The notes under the pieces are model-generated. The model did not search any database and was not told where the DNA came from. It saw only the letters and a program-made list of their open reading frames with translations. Source: Rhodopirellula europaea 6C (GTDB lineage Bacteria > Planctomycetota > Planctomycetia > Pirellulales > Pirellulaceae). Taken from it: DNA of 64,000 nucleotides. Each line of letters begins with the position of its first letter. Position 1 is the stretch's first letter. This document shows, one piece after another, positions 43,571-52,241 of this stretch. A program made the translations under genes and the position numbers. Location of the stretch: NCBI RefSeq assembly GCF_000338295.1, contig NZ_ANMO01000257.1, positions 1 through 64,000 on the forward strand, given 5' to 3'.

Positions 43571-45537
43571 AAACGATCTCCAAGTCCAATCGTCGTTGGT
43601 GGCGACCATTGGTCTCGATTGGTAGCGGAGTGCTGTGTTCGTTGTTCTTTTTCGCAGCGATGTATTTAGGGGGGCAGACCGCATTCGAATTTTCTCGGAT
43701 GGTCAGCGATGCGATGATGTTGCGTGAGGGTGGCCCGCGTTTGGGGGCACGCAAACTTTCAGGCAACGTGGTGTTGGTGTCCTTCGGGACTTCGAGTGCG
43801 GAGCGATTGGGGAAGAAGCCCGACCTCGAGACCGACCGGAAACTCTACGAGAACCTGATGAACGCCGACGCGAAAGTGGTGGCGGATTTGCGAAATTTGG
43901 TCTGCACAGATCCGGATGATTTCGAAGCGAGTGTGCGGCCGACTTTGGATTTGATTCAACAGGTTGCTCCAAAACGCAATTTGGTTCGCGATGTTTATCT
44001 GACATTGGATGTCGATTACAAAGTTGTGGAGAGCTACAACGATTGCATCGTACATCACGGGATGAGTTTCAAGTCACCAACGATGGTCAGTCGTCATTCG
44101 CGAATCTTTCCGATCGCGATGCATGACTACTTCGCACTTCGCGAAACGACTCCGTTTTGGGTCGTGCAACGGTTAACAGACCAGCCCAACGGTGGCCAAA
44201 CGGGTTTCTTCAAGCGACTTGATGAGGCTGGATTGGTTCAGCACTGGTTGAACATCTTTCCCGAGATGAGCAATCTGCTGCAGCTGGCAAGCGGAGAGGA
44301 GACGATCACACCCAATCCACAATTGGCCGACTACCAGGTTGGGCTCAATAAGGTCAATTGGATCGGTTTTGGAAGCGAATTTCCAACCGTCTCACCGGCG
44401 GGTATTTGGGTCGATTATGGGTTCAATCCAAGCGACCTGACTCGGTTGGAATACGGCGATCTGGCTGAAGGCGATTTCGATCCGGAATTGGTTCGCGGCA
44501 AGGCGGTGCTGATCGATTTGGAAATGTCTTTTGTGCCTTCGTCGGATCGATACGACATTCCCATTCGCGATCGTCAGGCGGACGCACTGGATGTCACCGG
44601 CGTCGCGATTGAAACGCTACTCAATGGCATCACCATGCAAATGGCAGCATGGTACGTGACTCCTGCCCTGTTGATCGGATTCAGCGTCTTAGCTTGCGTG
44701 ATCGCGGCCATTTTTCGGGCGCGTTGGGCGTTGCTGTGCGTGGCGTTGTTGTTATTCGCATACCTTGCAATCTGCACGTTCGCCTTTCGCGGCGGATGGT
44801 TTCTCGACATGGCCTTCACGCCCGTTTCGATTTTGGTGGCGGGAGTGCTGGGGGTCGGCATTCGATACTTCGAAGAGATCCGATGGCGACAACGAATTAC
44901 CGATTTGTTTGGTCGTTATGTGCCGCGGGCGGTGGTTAATCAATTGGTCCAGCAGTCCGAGTTGCAATCGATCGTGGTCGGAGGTGTGACTCGCGAAGTG
45001 ACTGTCATGTTTGCCGACATTCGCGGATTCACGCAGTTTTCTGAACGACTGCAACCGGAAGACGTTCTGGAAGAACTCAATGGGTTGCTGGAGGTGATGG
45101 TTCGTTGCACTTTTGCGGAGGAAGGCACGGTCGACAAGTTCATCGGGGATGCAATCTTGGTGCTGTTCAACGCACCGCTGGACCAAAACGATCATGCGGA
45201 GCGTGCGTCCCGTGTTGCTTGGCGAATTCAAGAAGCATTGCGTTCACACAAGAGTGGTTTGTCGATCGGCATCGGTATCCACACCGGGCAGGCTGTCGTC
45301 GGTAACGTCGGCACGCCGCAGCGGATGGAATACACCGCGATCGGGAACACGGTGAACGTTGCGTCCCGGTTGTGCGATCGAGCCTTGGCGGGCGAAATCG
45401 TGGTTTCCGGCGAAGTCTCGCAACAACTCAGTGATTCGTTTGTGCTGGAAGCGAATGAGCCAATGCAGGTCAAAGGAATCGCCGAGTCATTGGCGACCTC
45501 ACGATTGGTTGGCTTCGAAAGCGTGGCTAACGAATGA
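43567..45537 (+). CDS. Class III adenylate/guanylate cyclase with CHASE2 sensor domain
   Basis: 656 residues from the ATG overlapping the DUF2891 stop; an upstream extension in frame to 43195 lies inside that gene. One transmembrane helix near 18-38 is followed by a periplasmic CHASE2-like sensor (~55-340, including GNVVLVSFGTSSAERLG and RGKAVLIDLEMSF), then a group of helices (~355-420) and the catalytic domain (~475-620). There MFADIRGFTQFSERL and DKFIGDAILVLF give the two metal-binding Asp, and GIHTGQAVVGNVG and YTAIGNTVNVASRL close the site. Which nucleotide is used is not settled by these residues. It converges with the NosR-like gene and overlaps it by 11 bases. Confidence 0.9.
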   Translation: MKTISKSNRRWWRPLVSIGSGVLCSLFFFAAMYLGGQTAFEFSRMVSDAMMLREGGPRLGARKLSGNVVLVSFGTSSAERLGKKPDLETDRKLYENLMNADAKVVADLRNLVCTDPDDFEASVRPTLDLIQQVAPKRNLVRDVYLTLDVDYKVVESYNDCIVHHGMSFKSPTMVSRHSRIFPIAMHDYFALRETTPFWVVQRLTDQPNGGQTGFFKRLDEAGLVQHWLNIFPEMSNLLQLASGEETITPNPQLADYQVGLNKVNWIGFGSEFPTVSPAGIWVDYGFNPSDLTRLEYGDLAEGDFDPELVRGKAVLIDLEMSFVPSSDRYDIPIRDRQADALDVTGVAIETLLNGITMQMAAWYVTPALLIGFSVLACVIAAIFRARWALLCVALLLFAYLAICTFAFRGGWFLDMAFTPVSILVAGVLGVGIRYFEEIRWRQRITDLFGRYVPRAVVNQLVQQSELQSIVVGGVTREVTVMFADIRGFTQFSERLQPEDVLEELNGLLEVMVRCTFAEEGTVDKFIGDAILVLFNAPLDQNDHAERASRVAWRIQEALRSHKSGLSIGIGIHTGQAVVGNVGTPQRMEYTAIGNTVNVASRLCDRALAGEIVVSGEVSQQLSDSFVLEANEPMQVKGIAESLATSRLVGFESVANE

Positions 45538-47221
45538 GAATTCGATAGCTGTACGCAAACAGCAGCAGCCCTGCGACCGCGAGGTCCATTCGCGAAATTT
45601 GTTGGCTGGTTCCTTTCAGTCGCAACCAGTCGAGCAGGCGACCGGTTGGGCATCCTAGTCGGCAGTAGGCCATCGGAACAAAGCAGGCGATCGCGAGCGT
45701 GCTGATCGTCCAGGCGATCGCGGACAATGATGCCAAGTGCCAAAGGTAGCCGTGAAATGGCTCGACAAAGGAAACGTCGGTGGCGGGGCGAATGAGCAAG
45801 GCGAGGTAGACCAACAGCAGAGTTACCGCGGGCAAGAATCCCAACGGCTTGGAAAGCCACGATGGGAGGTTCCACTTGCGACGTGAGTTGCTTTTGGGGC
45901 GGATCAACTGTTGGGCCGCACCATGGGGACAAAGGTGGTTGCAGTAAGGATTGCCCCGCCGCGTTGGCGGGATGATCACGGAGACGATCGCGAGAACGAC
46001 CAAACCCAAGGCGAGTTGCCAGGTGACTCCCGAGGTGGCCCAGCCGGCCAGCAGGGCCAGTGACAGCAAGTTGCCAGCGTACAGGCCGATGACCAACCAG
46101 ACGGCGAAAAGCCACAAGCGACGTAGCCATGTTTGCCGCATCGCTCCGAAGCGAATGAGCAGCGGCAACAGGACCAACGCGACGAGTGTGGCGATGTCCG
46201 CGTCAGACAGTCGAGTCGTTTGGATCGATTCTTGGAGGGTATGCAGTTGCTTTTGAAAAGGCGTTTGCCCGAGCGTTTTCCATTCCTCATCCGCCAGCAA
46301 TTCGGTCGCGAATCTTGGCAGCGTGTAGGCGACGGCCATGCTGGTCATTGTGGCTCCGGAGACGCCTTCGACCTCTTCGGCGGGAGGATCGAAAGCGGCG
46401 AGTTCTTCCAGCGTTAGGCCTTCGAAACGTTTCCAGAACGAACGTTCTTGGCGGACGTAATCGACGTAGGGTTCGTTGTCGAATGAGTGCCGGATCTTGG
46501 GTCGCAAGAGTCGATGTTCCAGATCCAATCCGATCAGCGCGCTGGTCGGACCTTGGTAACCGATCTCGTCATCGACCAACGCGCCGGTTCGAACCAGGTA
46601 TCCAAGCTTCGTTCCGCTTTCGTCCTTCACCACGGCCATGCGATTGCCATGGATTTGGGAGGCAGTGGGAAAGAAGGTTTGGGCCTCGGCCAGTGTCAGA
46701 GGTTCTGGGAAGACGAGCGAACCAGTCGCGACGCCCAGTCGGCTGAGGATGCCACCTGCCATTGCCAAACTGGTCAGCGTTGCACCGGAGACGCCATCGA
46801 TCTCGGGAACGCTTCCGTCTGCCAGTTTGCCGCCCCAGGTCAGGCCTTGGAATTGCTTCAAGAACTCGGGAGAGTCTTTGACGGCGTCGACATGCTCATC
46901 GGTGTCATGGCTCTGCAGGACGGCAATCGAGCGGACGATGTTTTGTTGGTCGAAGAGCAACAACGCTTCCGTCGGTCCGCGATAGCCGACCGATCCGTTG
47001 GCTTCGGGCAAGGTCCTGGCAACGGAACCAAGCGGGATTCGATCGGCATCCAAGATTGCCCATCGACCACGATGGTCCGTCGTGTCGGCGATGGTGCGAG
47101 CGGCGGGTTCCACACGTTGGATTTGATCCAGCGATGGTTGAGACGCCACTTCGATCCGTTGATGCGGCGACGGTAGACAGGCCAGCAACCCGATCAGCAT
47201 TCCAATCCGGATCGCATGCAC
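45527..47221 (-). CDS. NosR/NirI-like membrane protein with two FMN-binding domains and Fe-S clusters
   Basis: 564 residues. After a signal segment come two FMN-binding domains with flavinylation motifs SGATLTS (~145-151) and SGATMTS (~288-294), both preceded by GV. Then follow six or so transmembrane helices (~340-560) and two ferredoxin-like Cys clusters, NPYCNHLCPHGAAQQL and AYCRLGCPTGRLLDWL. This is the layout of NosR, NirI and PceC-type electron carriers, which move electrons between the membrane pool and periplasmic partners. FMN would be attached covalently by an ApbE enzyme, which is not in the window. Nothing for nitrous oxide reduction is nearby, so a role in another extracellular redox system is likely. 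Confidence 0.85.
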   Translation of the reverse strand: MHAIRIGMLIGLLACLPSPHQRIEVASQPSLDQIQRVEPAARTIADTTDHRGRWAILDADRIPLGSVARTLPEANGSVGYRGPTEALLLFDQQNIVRSIAVLQSHDTDEHVDAVKDSPEFLKQFQGLTWGGKLADGSVPEIDGVSGATLTSLAMAGGILSRLGVATGSLVFPEPLTLAEAQTFFPTASQIHGNRMAVVKDESGTKLGYLVRTGALVDDEIGYQGPTSALIGLDLEHRLLRPKIRHSFDNEPYVDYVRQERSFWKRFEGLTLEELAAFDPPAEEVEGVSGATMTSMAVAYTLPRFATELLADEEWKTLGQTPFQKQLHTLQESIQTTRLSDADIATLVALVLLPLLIRFGAMRQTWLRRLWLFAVWLVIGLYAGNLLSLALLAGWATSGVTWQLALGLVVLAIVSVIIPPTRRGNPYCNHLCPHGAAQQLIRPKSNSRRKWNLPSWLSKPLGFLPAVTLLLVYLALLIRPATDVSFVEPFHGYLWHLASLSAIAWTISTLAIACFVPMAYCRLGCPTGRLLDWLRLKGTSQQISRMDLAVAGLLLFAYSYRILIR

Positions 47222-47482
47222 CGCGCGTCCTCGCCAAGCCGTCCGCTGCCCGGGCGTGGTTCGTTCGTGAGAGCCGTCTGCGATGGGCAGGCTTCGCCCG
47301 GACTGTTCGAGTGTTAAGGGGGCAGCGATTTTGATGTCCGCTAATTTCTGGCTTGAATCAACAAGTCACGTTTTCTCAAGTTGGTTTTGGGAAGTGCCGT
47401 TCGCGTGAGGGACTATACGACAAAACATGTGTCTTGAACGCAGCGGGCCCCCTCACCCGGATCTCGCTGGACGCTCGGTCCG

Positions 47483-47513
47483 ACCTCTCCCCCAACTTCG
47501 TCGGGGGAGAGGT
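47483..47513. repeat. Intergenic hairpin, CCTCTCCCCC type
   Basis: ACCTCTCCCCC (47483-47493) and GGGGGAGAGGT (47503-47513) are exact arms with a nine-base loop (AACTTCGTC). The preceding CCCCTCACCCGGATCTCGCT belongs to the same widespread type of short repeat. The 367-bp region 47222-47588 contains no gene I support. Confidence 0.6.
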
Positions 47514-47588
47514 GACAGGCGAGGAATCGGAAACGCAGTAATAGCGTAACGCTGCGTCGGTATCGAGTTTGATCAGCCTCGGATTGGC

Positions 47589-49922
47589 TCAAGGTTGTTT
47601 GACCCATCCGATCGCGTCGAGGTGCACCGTGCCGCCCGAGTCTTTGGCGGAGAAGTCGACGGTCACTTCGGCGCCCGCGGGCAGGAAGTACTTACCGGCC
47701 GGAATCGCACCGCCTTGCGTGTCGCGTTGGTTGATCCGAACGGTTTGCGGTTCTTGGCCGGGCGCGGTCACGGTGATGGCTAGCTTCGTGGCACGATTCT
47801 CATGAGGGGCACTGTAGATCTGCAACTCGTACTGACCGGCTTCCTTCAATTTGGTTTGGAAGGTGGCGGTCGCGTCGGAGTTGGCCGATGCGTAGCGGTA
47901 TTCCCAGCCGACGTAGCCCTTGAGGCCTTGTCCCTTGGCCCATTTGCCTGTCGTCTTGGCTTGTCGATCATCGATCACGATGCCGGGCAATTTCTCGGGA
48001 TCCAAGCCTGACATGGGGCCGTACGGGCCGGCTTTTTCCATCGCGTCATCCGGGATCACGATGGTTGCGGAAGGCGTGCTTCGGCGAGCCTTGCCAGGCA
48101 GTTCGAGCAGTTCCAGCAGGTCGTCCAAGTGTTCTTCGTAGATGTCGCGAGGAGTGCAATCGTTCAGTGTGCAAAGAGAGGCGGCTTTGCCAACGACCTC
48201 GCCCATCATGCCGCACGTCTTCATCACGCGGACGGTGCCGAGGGCTTCGTGGGTGACGCTGATGCAGCGACCGGCCATGAACAAGTTGTCGACGTTGCGG
48301 CTGTAGAAGCAGCGATACGGAACGGGGTATCCGTAAGAACGATCCACGCGGCGGTCGTGCACCGCGATGCTGATGAACGGGTTCTCGGGGAACTTGGTGG
48401 CGTATTCCTTTTTGGGGTAGTGCAAGTCGATCGACCAAGTGCTGGGGACGCAGCCATCCGGAAATTCGCGTTTGCTGACGATGTCCTCTTGGTTCAGGAC
48501 CACGTCGCCGAGCAGTCGGCGACTTTCTCGAGGGCCACCGATGTAAGCCACCCAGGTCAATTGAGCGTTGGGGTGATCGGCGGCACCGTCACCATTCTTC
48601 ATCGCGTTGAACGCACCGTAGACGGCTCGCAGGTTCCAGTCGCGGATCGCTTCGGCGTCGCCGAGTGGATCGATGTCAAAACCACTTTCCCAGAACCATT
48701 GACCATGGTGGTCACGTGGGTACGGGAAGTCGTCCATGTTCAGTGGCAACGCCCAAGGCGTGGCGGGGAATTCAGGAGCCTGCTCGACTTCGTCCCATCG
48801 CCACATGTTGCTCATGCCCATGCGGCCTTTGTCGGTGATGTCCAAATCCGCGTTGGCCCATTCGCCGATCCATCCATGGCCGGTGCAGTCGACGAAACGG
48901 TCGCCGGCAACTCGCAGGTCTTCGCCGGTTTTCGTGTTCAAGGCCAGCACATGTTCGATTTGCTTGGTTTCGCTGTCGGCTTTCATCTTCACCGCATAGG
49001 CGTGATGGTTCAGCAACAGATCGATGTTCGGTTCGGCTGTGACGATCTCTTCTTTTTGCTCGTCACCGAACTCTTCGTAGGTGCCGGGTGACTTGGTGGC
49101 TTTGTCAGAGAACTCTTCCACGATCTCGCCGATGCGAGGGAACTTGCCGCGACGGATGTTGCCCATCGCCCACACTCGCACTTCGCTGGAACCGTTGCCG
49201 CCCAAAACGCCACGGTCTTGAATCAATGCCACGCGGCATCCCATTCGAGCCGCTGAAATCGCCGACGCCATGCCAGCGTAACCGCCACCCACGACGACCA
49301 AGTCATAAGGACCTTTGGTGACAGGTTGCTCGGGAAGGCCCAGTTTGTCACGACGCCACGGCGACAAGACGTCGTCCACGGCAGGCGGTGTTTCGTCCAG
49401 TTCGGTGGTCAGATAGATGCAATCGCAACGACCATCGAAACCGGTTTGATCTTTCAGCGACAGTGTGTGGTCACCCTTGTCCAACGAGACCACGCCACCG
49501 TCTTGCCAGTCCCAGTTGGCATGTTGGGTGCCAAAGGTGGTGTCGAGTTTTTTGCCGTCGACGTGGAGTTCGAATTTTCCCGGGGAAGGCGACGCGTCCC
49601 AGCGACGAACCCAGTCAATCGTGCGAACCCAGACCCGGTACTTGCCGGACTCGGGGATCGCAACGTTGGTGGTCGCATCATCGACCGGTTGCCCCAGTCC
49701 ATGAGCGATCAAGTACGGCGATCCCATTTGCTGGATGAATTGGGTGTCCAACTTCCATCCGCCATGCGTGTCAAAACTCTCAGCTTCGACAAACACATCC
49801 GCCGCTTGCGCGGTTGCGGTCGCGATGGTCACGGAGGCCAACGCCGTCAACGCGATGCGAAGCCAAACGGGGGCGGATTGGCGGTTCGAATACGATGGTC
49901 GGGAGCTCTGGTGGGAATGCAT
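47589..49922 (-). CDS. Secreted FAD-dependent oxidoreductase with flanking carbohydrate-binding-like domains
   Basis: 777 residues from the ATG at 49922; the frame is open to 50057 without a family reason. Signal peptide LRIALTALASVTIATATAQA. Residues ~42-180 (VFVEAESFDTHGGWKLDTQF, KYRVWVRTIDWVRRWD, KFELHVDGKKL) form a carbohydrate-binding-like beta domain. The FAD domain begins at ~215 with YDLVVVGGGYAGMASAISAA and GGNGSSEVRVWAMGNIRRGK, as in the FAD_oxidored family. DCTGHGWIGEWANADLDI and NLFMAGRCISVTHEALGTVR belong to the same fold. A second small beta domain closes the protein. The substrate may be an oxidised sugar or polyphenol; that is inference from its place next to sulfatases. Confidence 0.82.
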   Translation of the reverse strand: MHSHQSSRPSYSNRQSAPVWLRIALTALASVTIATATAQAADVFVEAESFDTHGGWKLDTQFIQQMGSPYLIAHGLGQPVDDATTNVAIPESGKYRVWVRTIDWVRRWDASPSPGKFELHVDGKKLDTTFGTQHANWDWQDGGVVSLDKGDHTLSLKDQTGFDGRCDCIYLTTELDETPPAVDDVLSPWRRDKLGLPEQPVTKGPYDLVVVGGGYAGMASAISAARMGCRVALIQDRGVLGGNGSSEVRVWAMGNIRRGKFPRIGEIVEEFSDKATKSPGTYEEFGDEQKEEIVTAEPNIDLLLNHHAYAVKMKADSETKQIEHVLALNTKTGEDLRVAGDRFVDCTGHGWIGEWANADLDITDKGRMGMSNMWRWDEVEQAPEFPATPWALPLNMDDFPYPRDHHGQWFWESGFDIDPLGDAEAIRDWNLRAVYGAFNAMKNGDGAADHPNAQLTWVAYIGGPRESRRLLGDVVLNQEDIVSKREFPDGCVPSTWSIDLHYPKKEYATKFPENPFISIAVHDRRVDRSYGYPVPYRCFYSRNVDNLFMAGRCISVTHEALGTVRVMKTCGMMGEVVGKAASLCTLNDCTPRDIYEEHLDDLLELLELPGKARRSTPSATIVIPDDAMEKAGPYGPMSGLDPEKLPGIVIDDRQAKTTGKWAKGQGLKGYVGWEYRYASANSDATATFQTKLKEAGQYELQIYSAPHENRATKLAITVTAPGQEPQTVRINQRDTQGGAIPAGKYFLPAGAEVTVDFSAKDSGGTVHLDAIGWVKQP

Positions 49923-50053
49923 TCCAGGGATCGCTTCTCGTTGTGGGGTGGGTTTGCAAGGTGGGATGGGGAACCCGATAGCATAGCCAAAGGTGACATT
50001 TTGTTCGCCCGTCTCGAGACCTGCAAACAAGAATTTTCCGCCCCGAGCGAGGC

Positions 50054-52132
50054 TCACTTCAGAACTTTGGTTCTCGTGATTGGCCAGCGAATTACCGGTT
50101 CGTTTTGGGATGAGAGCAGTCTTAATCCTCGAATTTGAGCCAGCCCTTTTCCTTCACTGACGTCCAATCGCAATCGATAGATTTTGGTGGCTTCACCGAG
50201 GGAGATTGTGTGCGAATGCCATTGTCCATCGGATTCAATTTCGATCGGGATGTGTTGGCCCTTGGGTAGGGACTGGTCAGGCGTGGTTGTGTAGAACACT
50301 TCGCCGTTGCCTTCAGCTTCGCTCAACAGATCGAACGCCAATCGATAGGGTCCCGGTGGAATGTTCTCCGGCAGACGATCAATCGCGATTCCTGGATCGT
50401 CACCAGTGAACGTAAGATGCAATTCGGATTCGCGTCGTTCAAGCTGCGTGTTCTTGCGGGCTCGGATGGGACCGTTTGCCCTTTTCGAGGTGTTGGCTTT
50501 TGACTTGGGTGTCTTCTTGCGGCCGGTGCCGCCTCGAACATTGTTTTGGGGATCAACGGAAAAATCCGTCCACTCAGGGTGAGTGGCTGTCATCGAGACC
50601 GGGTTGTCTGACGGAACTCCGAACTTGGGATCGAAGGTTTGAGTGTGCAGGACCTCCTTCGCTATTTCGTTCCACTTCAGGGCCATTTGCGTCAGGCGAT
50701 CACGATTCTGATGAGCGAGGTTGTGCTGCTCCGTCCGGTCGGTCGCGATGTTGTAAAGCTCCCATGGGCCTTGGCGGAAGCTCACGATCTTCCAGTCGCC
50801 GTCGCGAAGGCCGCGGTCGGACGAAAACAGCAAGTGAATGGGTTGCTCGCGGTTGATGGTTTTGCCTTCGAAAATCGGCAGCAACGATTGGCCCGAAACC
50901 GGTCGCAGATCACGATCGGCAAAAGTCGTTGGGATGGTGCTGCCAGCGGCATCGGCGATGGTCGGCAGAATATCGATCAAGTGAGCCGGGCTGCGCTCGA
51001 TGCTGCCAGCCTTGGTTTTCAGACCCGCTGGCCAATGAACGATGGTCGGCGTGCTGATGCCGCCTTCGGTTTGATTCTGTTTGTACAACCGGAAGGGTGA
51101 ATTGCGAGCCCATGCCCACCCGGTGGAGTCGCTCCAAGAGACATCGCCACTGGTAGGTTCCGCTTCGATCTTCTGGCTGACTCGATCGTACGGGCAAGCA
51201 CCGTTGTCGGAAACGAACCAGATCAACGTGTTGTCAAGTTCGCCGGTCTCATCGAGATGTTCGATCAACCGGCCGACTTCTTGATCCACGCGATCGATCA
51301 TGCCCGCCAACGCAGTCATGCGTTTGTTTTCAAACCCCTGGCGTTTCTCTGATAACGTCTCCCAAGCAGGGATGTGCGCGGGTCGCTCGCTCGGTTGTGA
51401 TGTCTTCGGCAACAGGCCCAGTTCGTGTTGGCGCTGGACACGTTGCTCACGGATTTTGTCCCAGCCTTCGTCGTAGCGGCCTTTGTACTTGGCGTAGTCT
51501 TCCGGCAAGGCTTGCAGTGGGGCGTGCGGCGCATTGAAGGCGAGGTAGAGGAACCACGGATCGGTGGTCTGTTCGGCTTCGTTCAAGAACTGCATCGCAT
51601 AATCGACATCCGCGACGGTGGTGTAGAAGTCCTTGTCTGGAACGATCCACGGTTCGCCGTTCAAACGGAATGTGTTGTCGCCGCGAAAGTAGTTGCAGGC
51701 GCCGCTGAGGTGACCAAAGTAGCGTTGGAATCCAAAGTCAGTGGGCTGTTTGTCGAGGTGCCACTTTCCCGACATGGCGGTGAAGTAGCCATCGGCTTGC
51801 AACACTTCGGCGCTGGTGACGGCATGCGACAAAGAGGTGTCGCCGGCGGCGATGCAGTATTGACCGGTCAGCAACGACACGCGGGAGGAGTGGCATTTGG
51901 CGGTGTTGTAGAACTGCGAGAAACGCAATCCGTTGGCTGCCAAGCCATCCAAGTTGGGTGTTTCGATCTCGCTGCCGTAGCACCCCAGATCGGAATACCC
52001 AAGGTCATCGACCATGATCAACAGCACGTTGGGACGCTGTGGTGGAGTGTCCTCGTCTGCACCGTGGGCGAAATTCGCGACGCTGAAACAGAGCATCAGG
52101 AGTGTGGTGCAGGAGATTCGCCGAGCGTTCAT
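50054..52132 (-). CDS. Secreted sulfatase with CHSSR active site and C-terminal extension
   Basis: 692 residues from the ATG at 52132 (MNARRISCTTLLMLCFSVAN, a signal peptide); ATGs upstream at 52159 and 52174 are possible. RPNVLLIMVDDLGYSDLGCY is the metal motif and YNTAKCHSSRVSLLTGQY carries the formylglycine Cys80 in CHSSR, where Ser stands at the Pro/Ala position. GKWHLDKQPTDFGF, YLAFNAPHAPLQALPEDY and WFVSDNGACPY follow. After the sulfatase domain, from about residue 500, come a Lys/Arg-rich linker and a ~120-residue beta-rich domain (LHLTFTGDDPGIAIDRLPEN onward) that may bind carbohydrate. It is divergent from a second sulfatase. Confidence 0.9.
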   Translation of the reverse strand: MNARRISCTTLLMLCFSVANFAHGADEDTPPQRPNVLLIMVDDLGYSDLGCYGSEIETPNLDGLAANGLRFSQFYNTAKCHSSRVSLLTGQYCIAAGDTSLSHAVTSAEVLQADGYFTAMSGKWHLDKQPTDFGFQRYFGHLSGACNYFRGDNTFRLNGEPWIVPDKDFYTTVADVDYAMQFLNEAEQTTDPWFLYLAFNAPHAPLQALPEDYAKYKGRYDEGWDKIREQRVQRQHELGLLPKTSQPSERPAHIPAWETLSEKRQGFENKRMTALAGMIDRVDQEVGRLIEHLDETGELDNTLIWFVSDNGACPYDRVSQKIEAEPTSGDVSWSDSTGWAWARNSPFRLYKQNQTEGGISTPTIVHWPAGLKTKAGSIERSPAHLIDILPTIADAAGSTIPTTFADRDLRPVSGQSLLPIFEGKTINREQPIHLLFSSDRGLRDGDWKIVSFRQGPWELYNIATDRTEQHNLAHQNRDRLTQMALKWNEIAKEVLHTQTFDPKFGVPSDNPVSMTATHPEWTDFSVDPQNNVRGGTGRKKTPKSKANTSKRANGPIRARKNTQLERRESELHLTFTGDDPGIAIDRLPENIPPGPYRLAFDLLSEAEGNGEVFYTTTPDQSLPKGQHIPIEIESDGQWHSHTISLGEATKIYRLRLDVSEGKGLAQIRGLRLLSSQNEPVIRWPITRTKVLK

Positions 52133-52241
52133 TGCGTGTTTTCCTAGGTCGTCGTTCATTGTCTTCGTCGGCATGTTAATCTGAGAAGGATCGTGGCACC
52201 CCTGCCGAACTCACTTGATGCCCAAAGATTAGAACCGAAAT

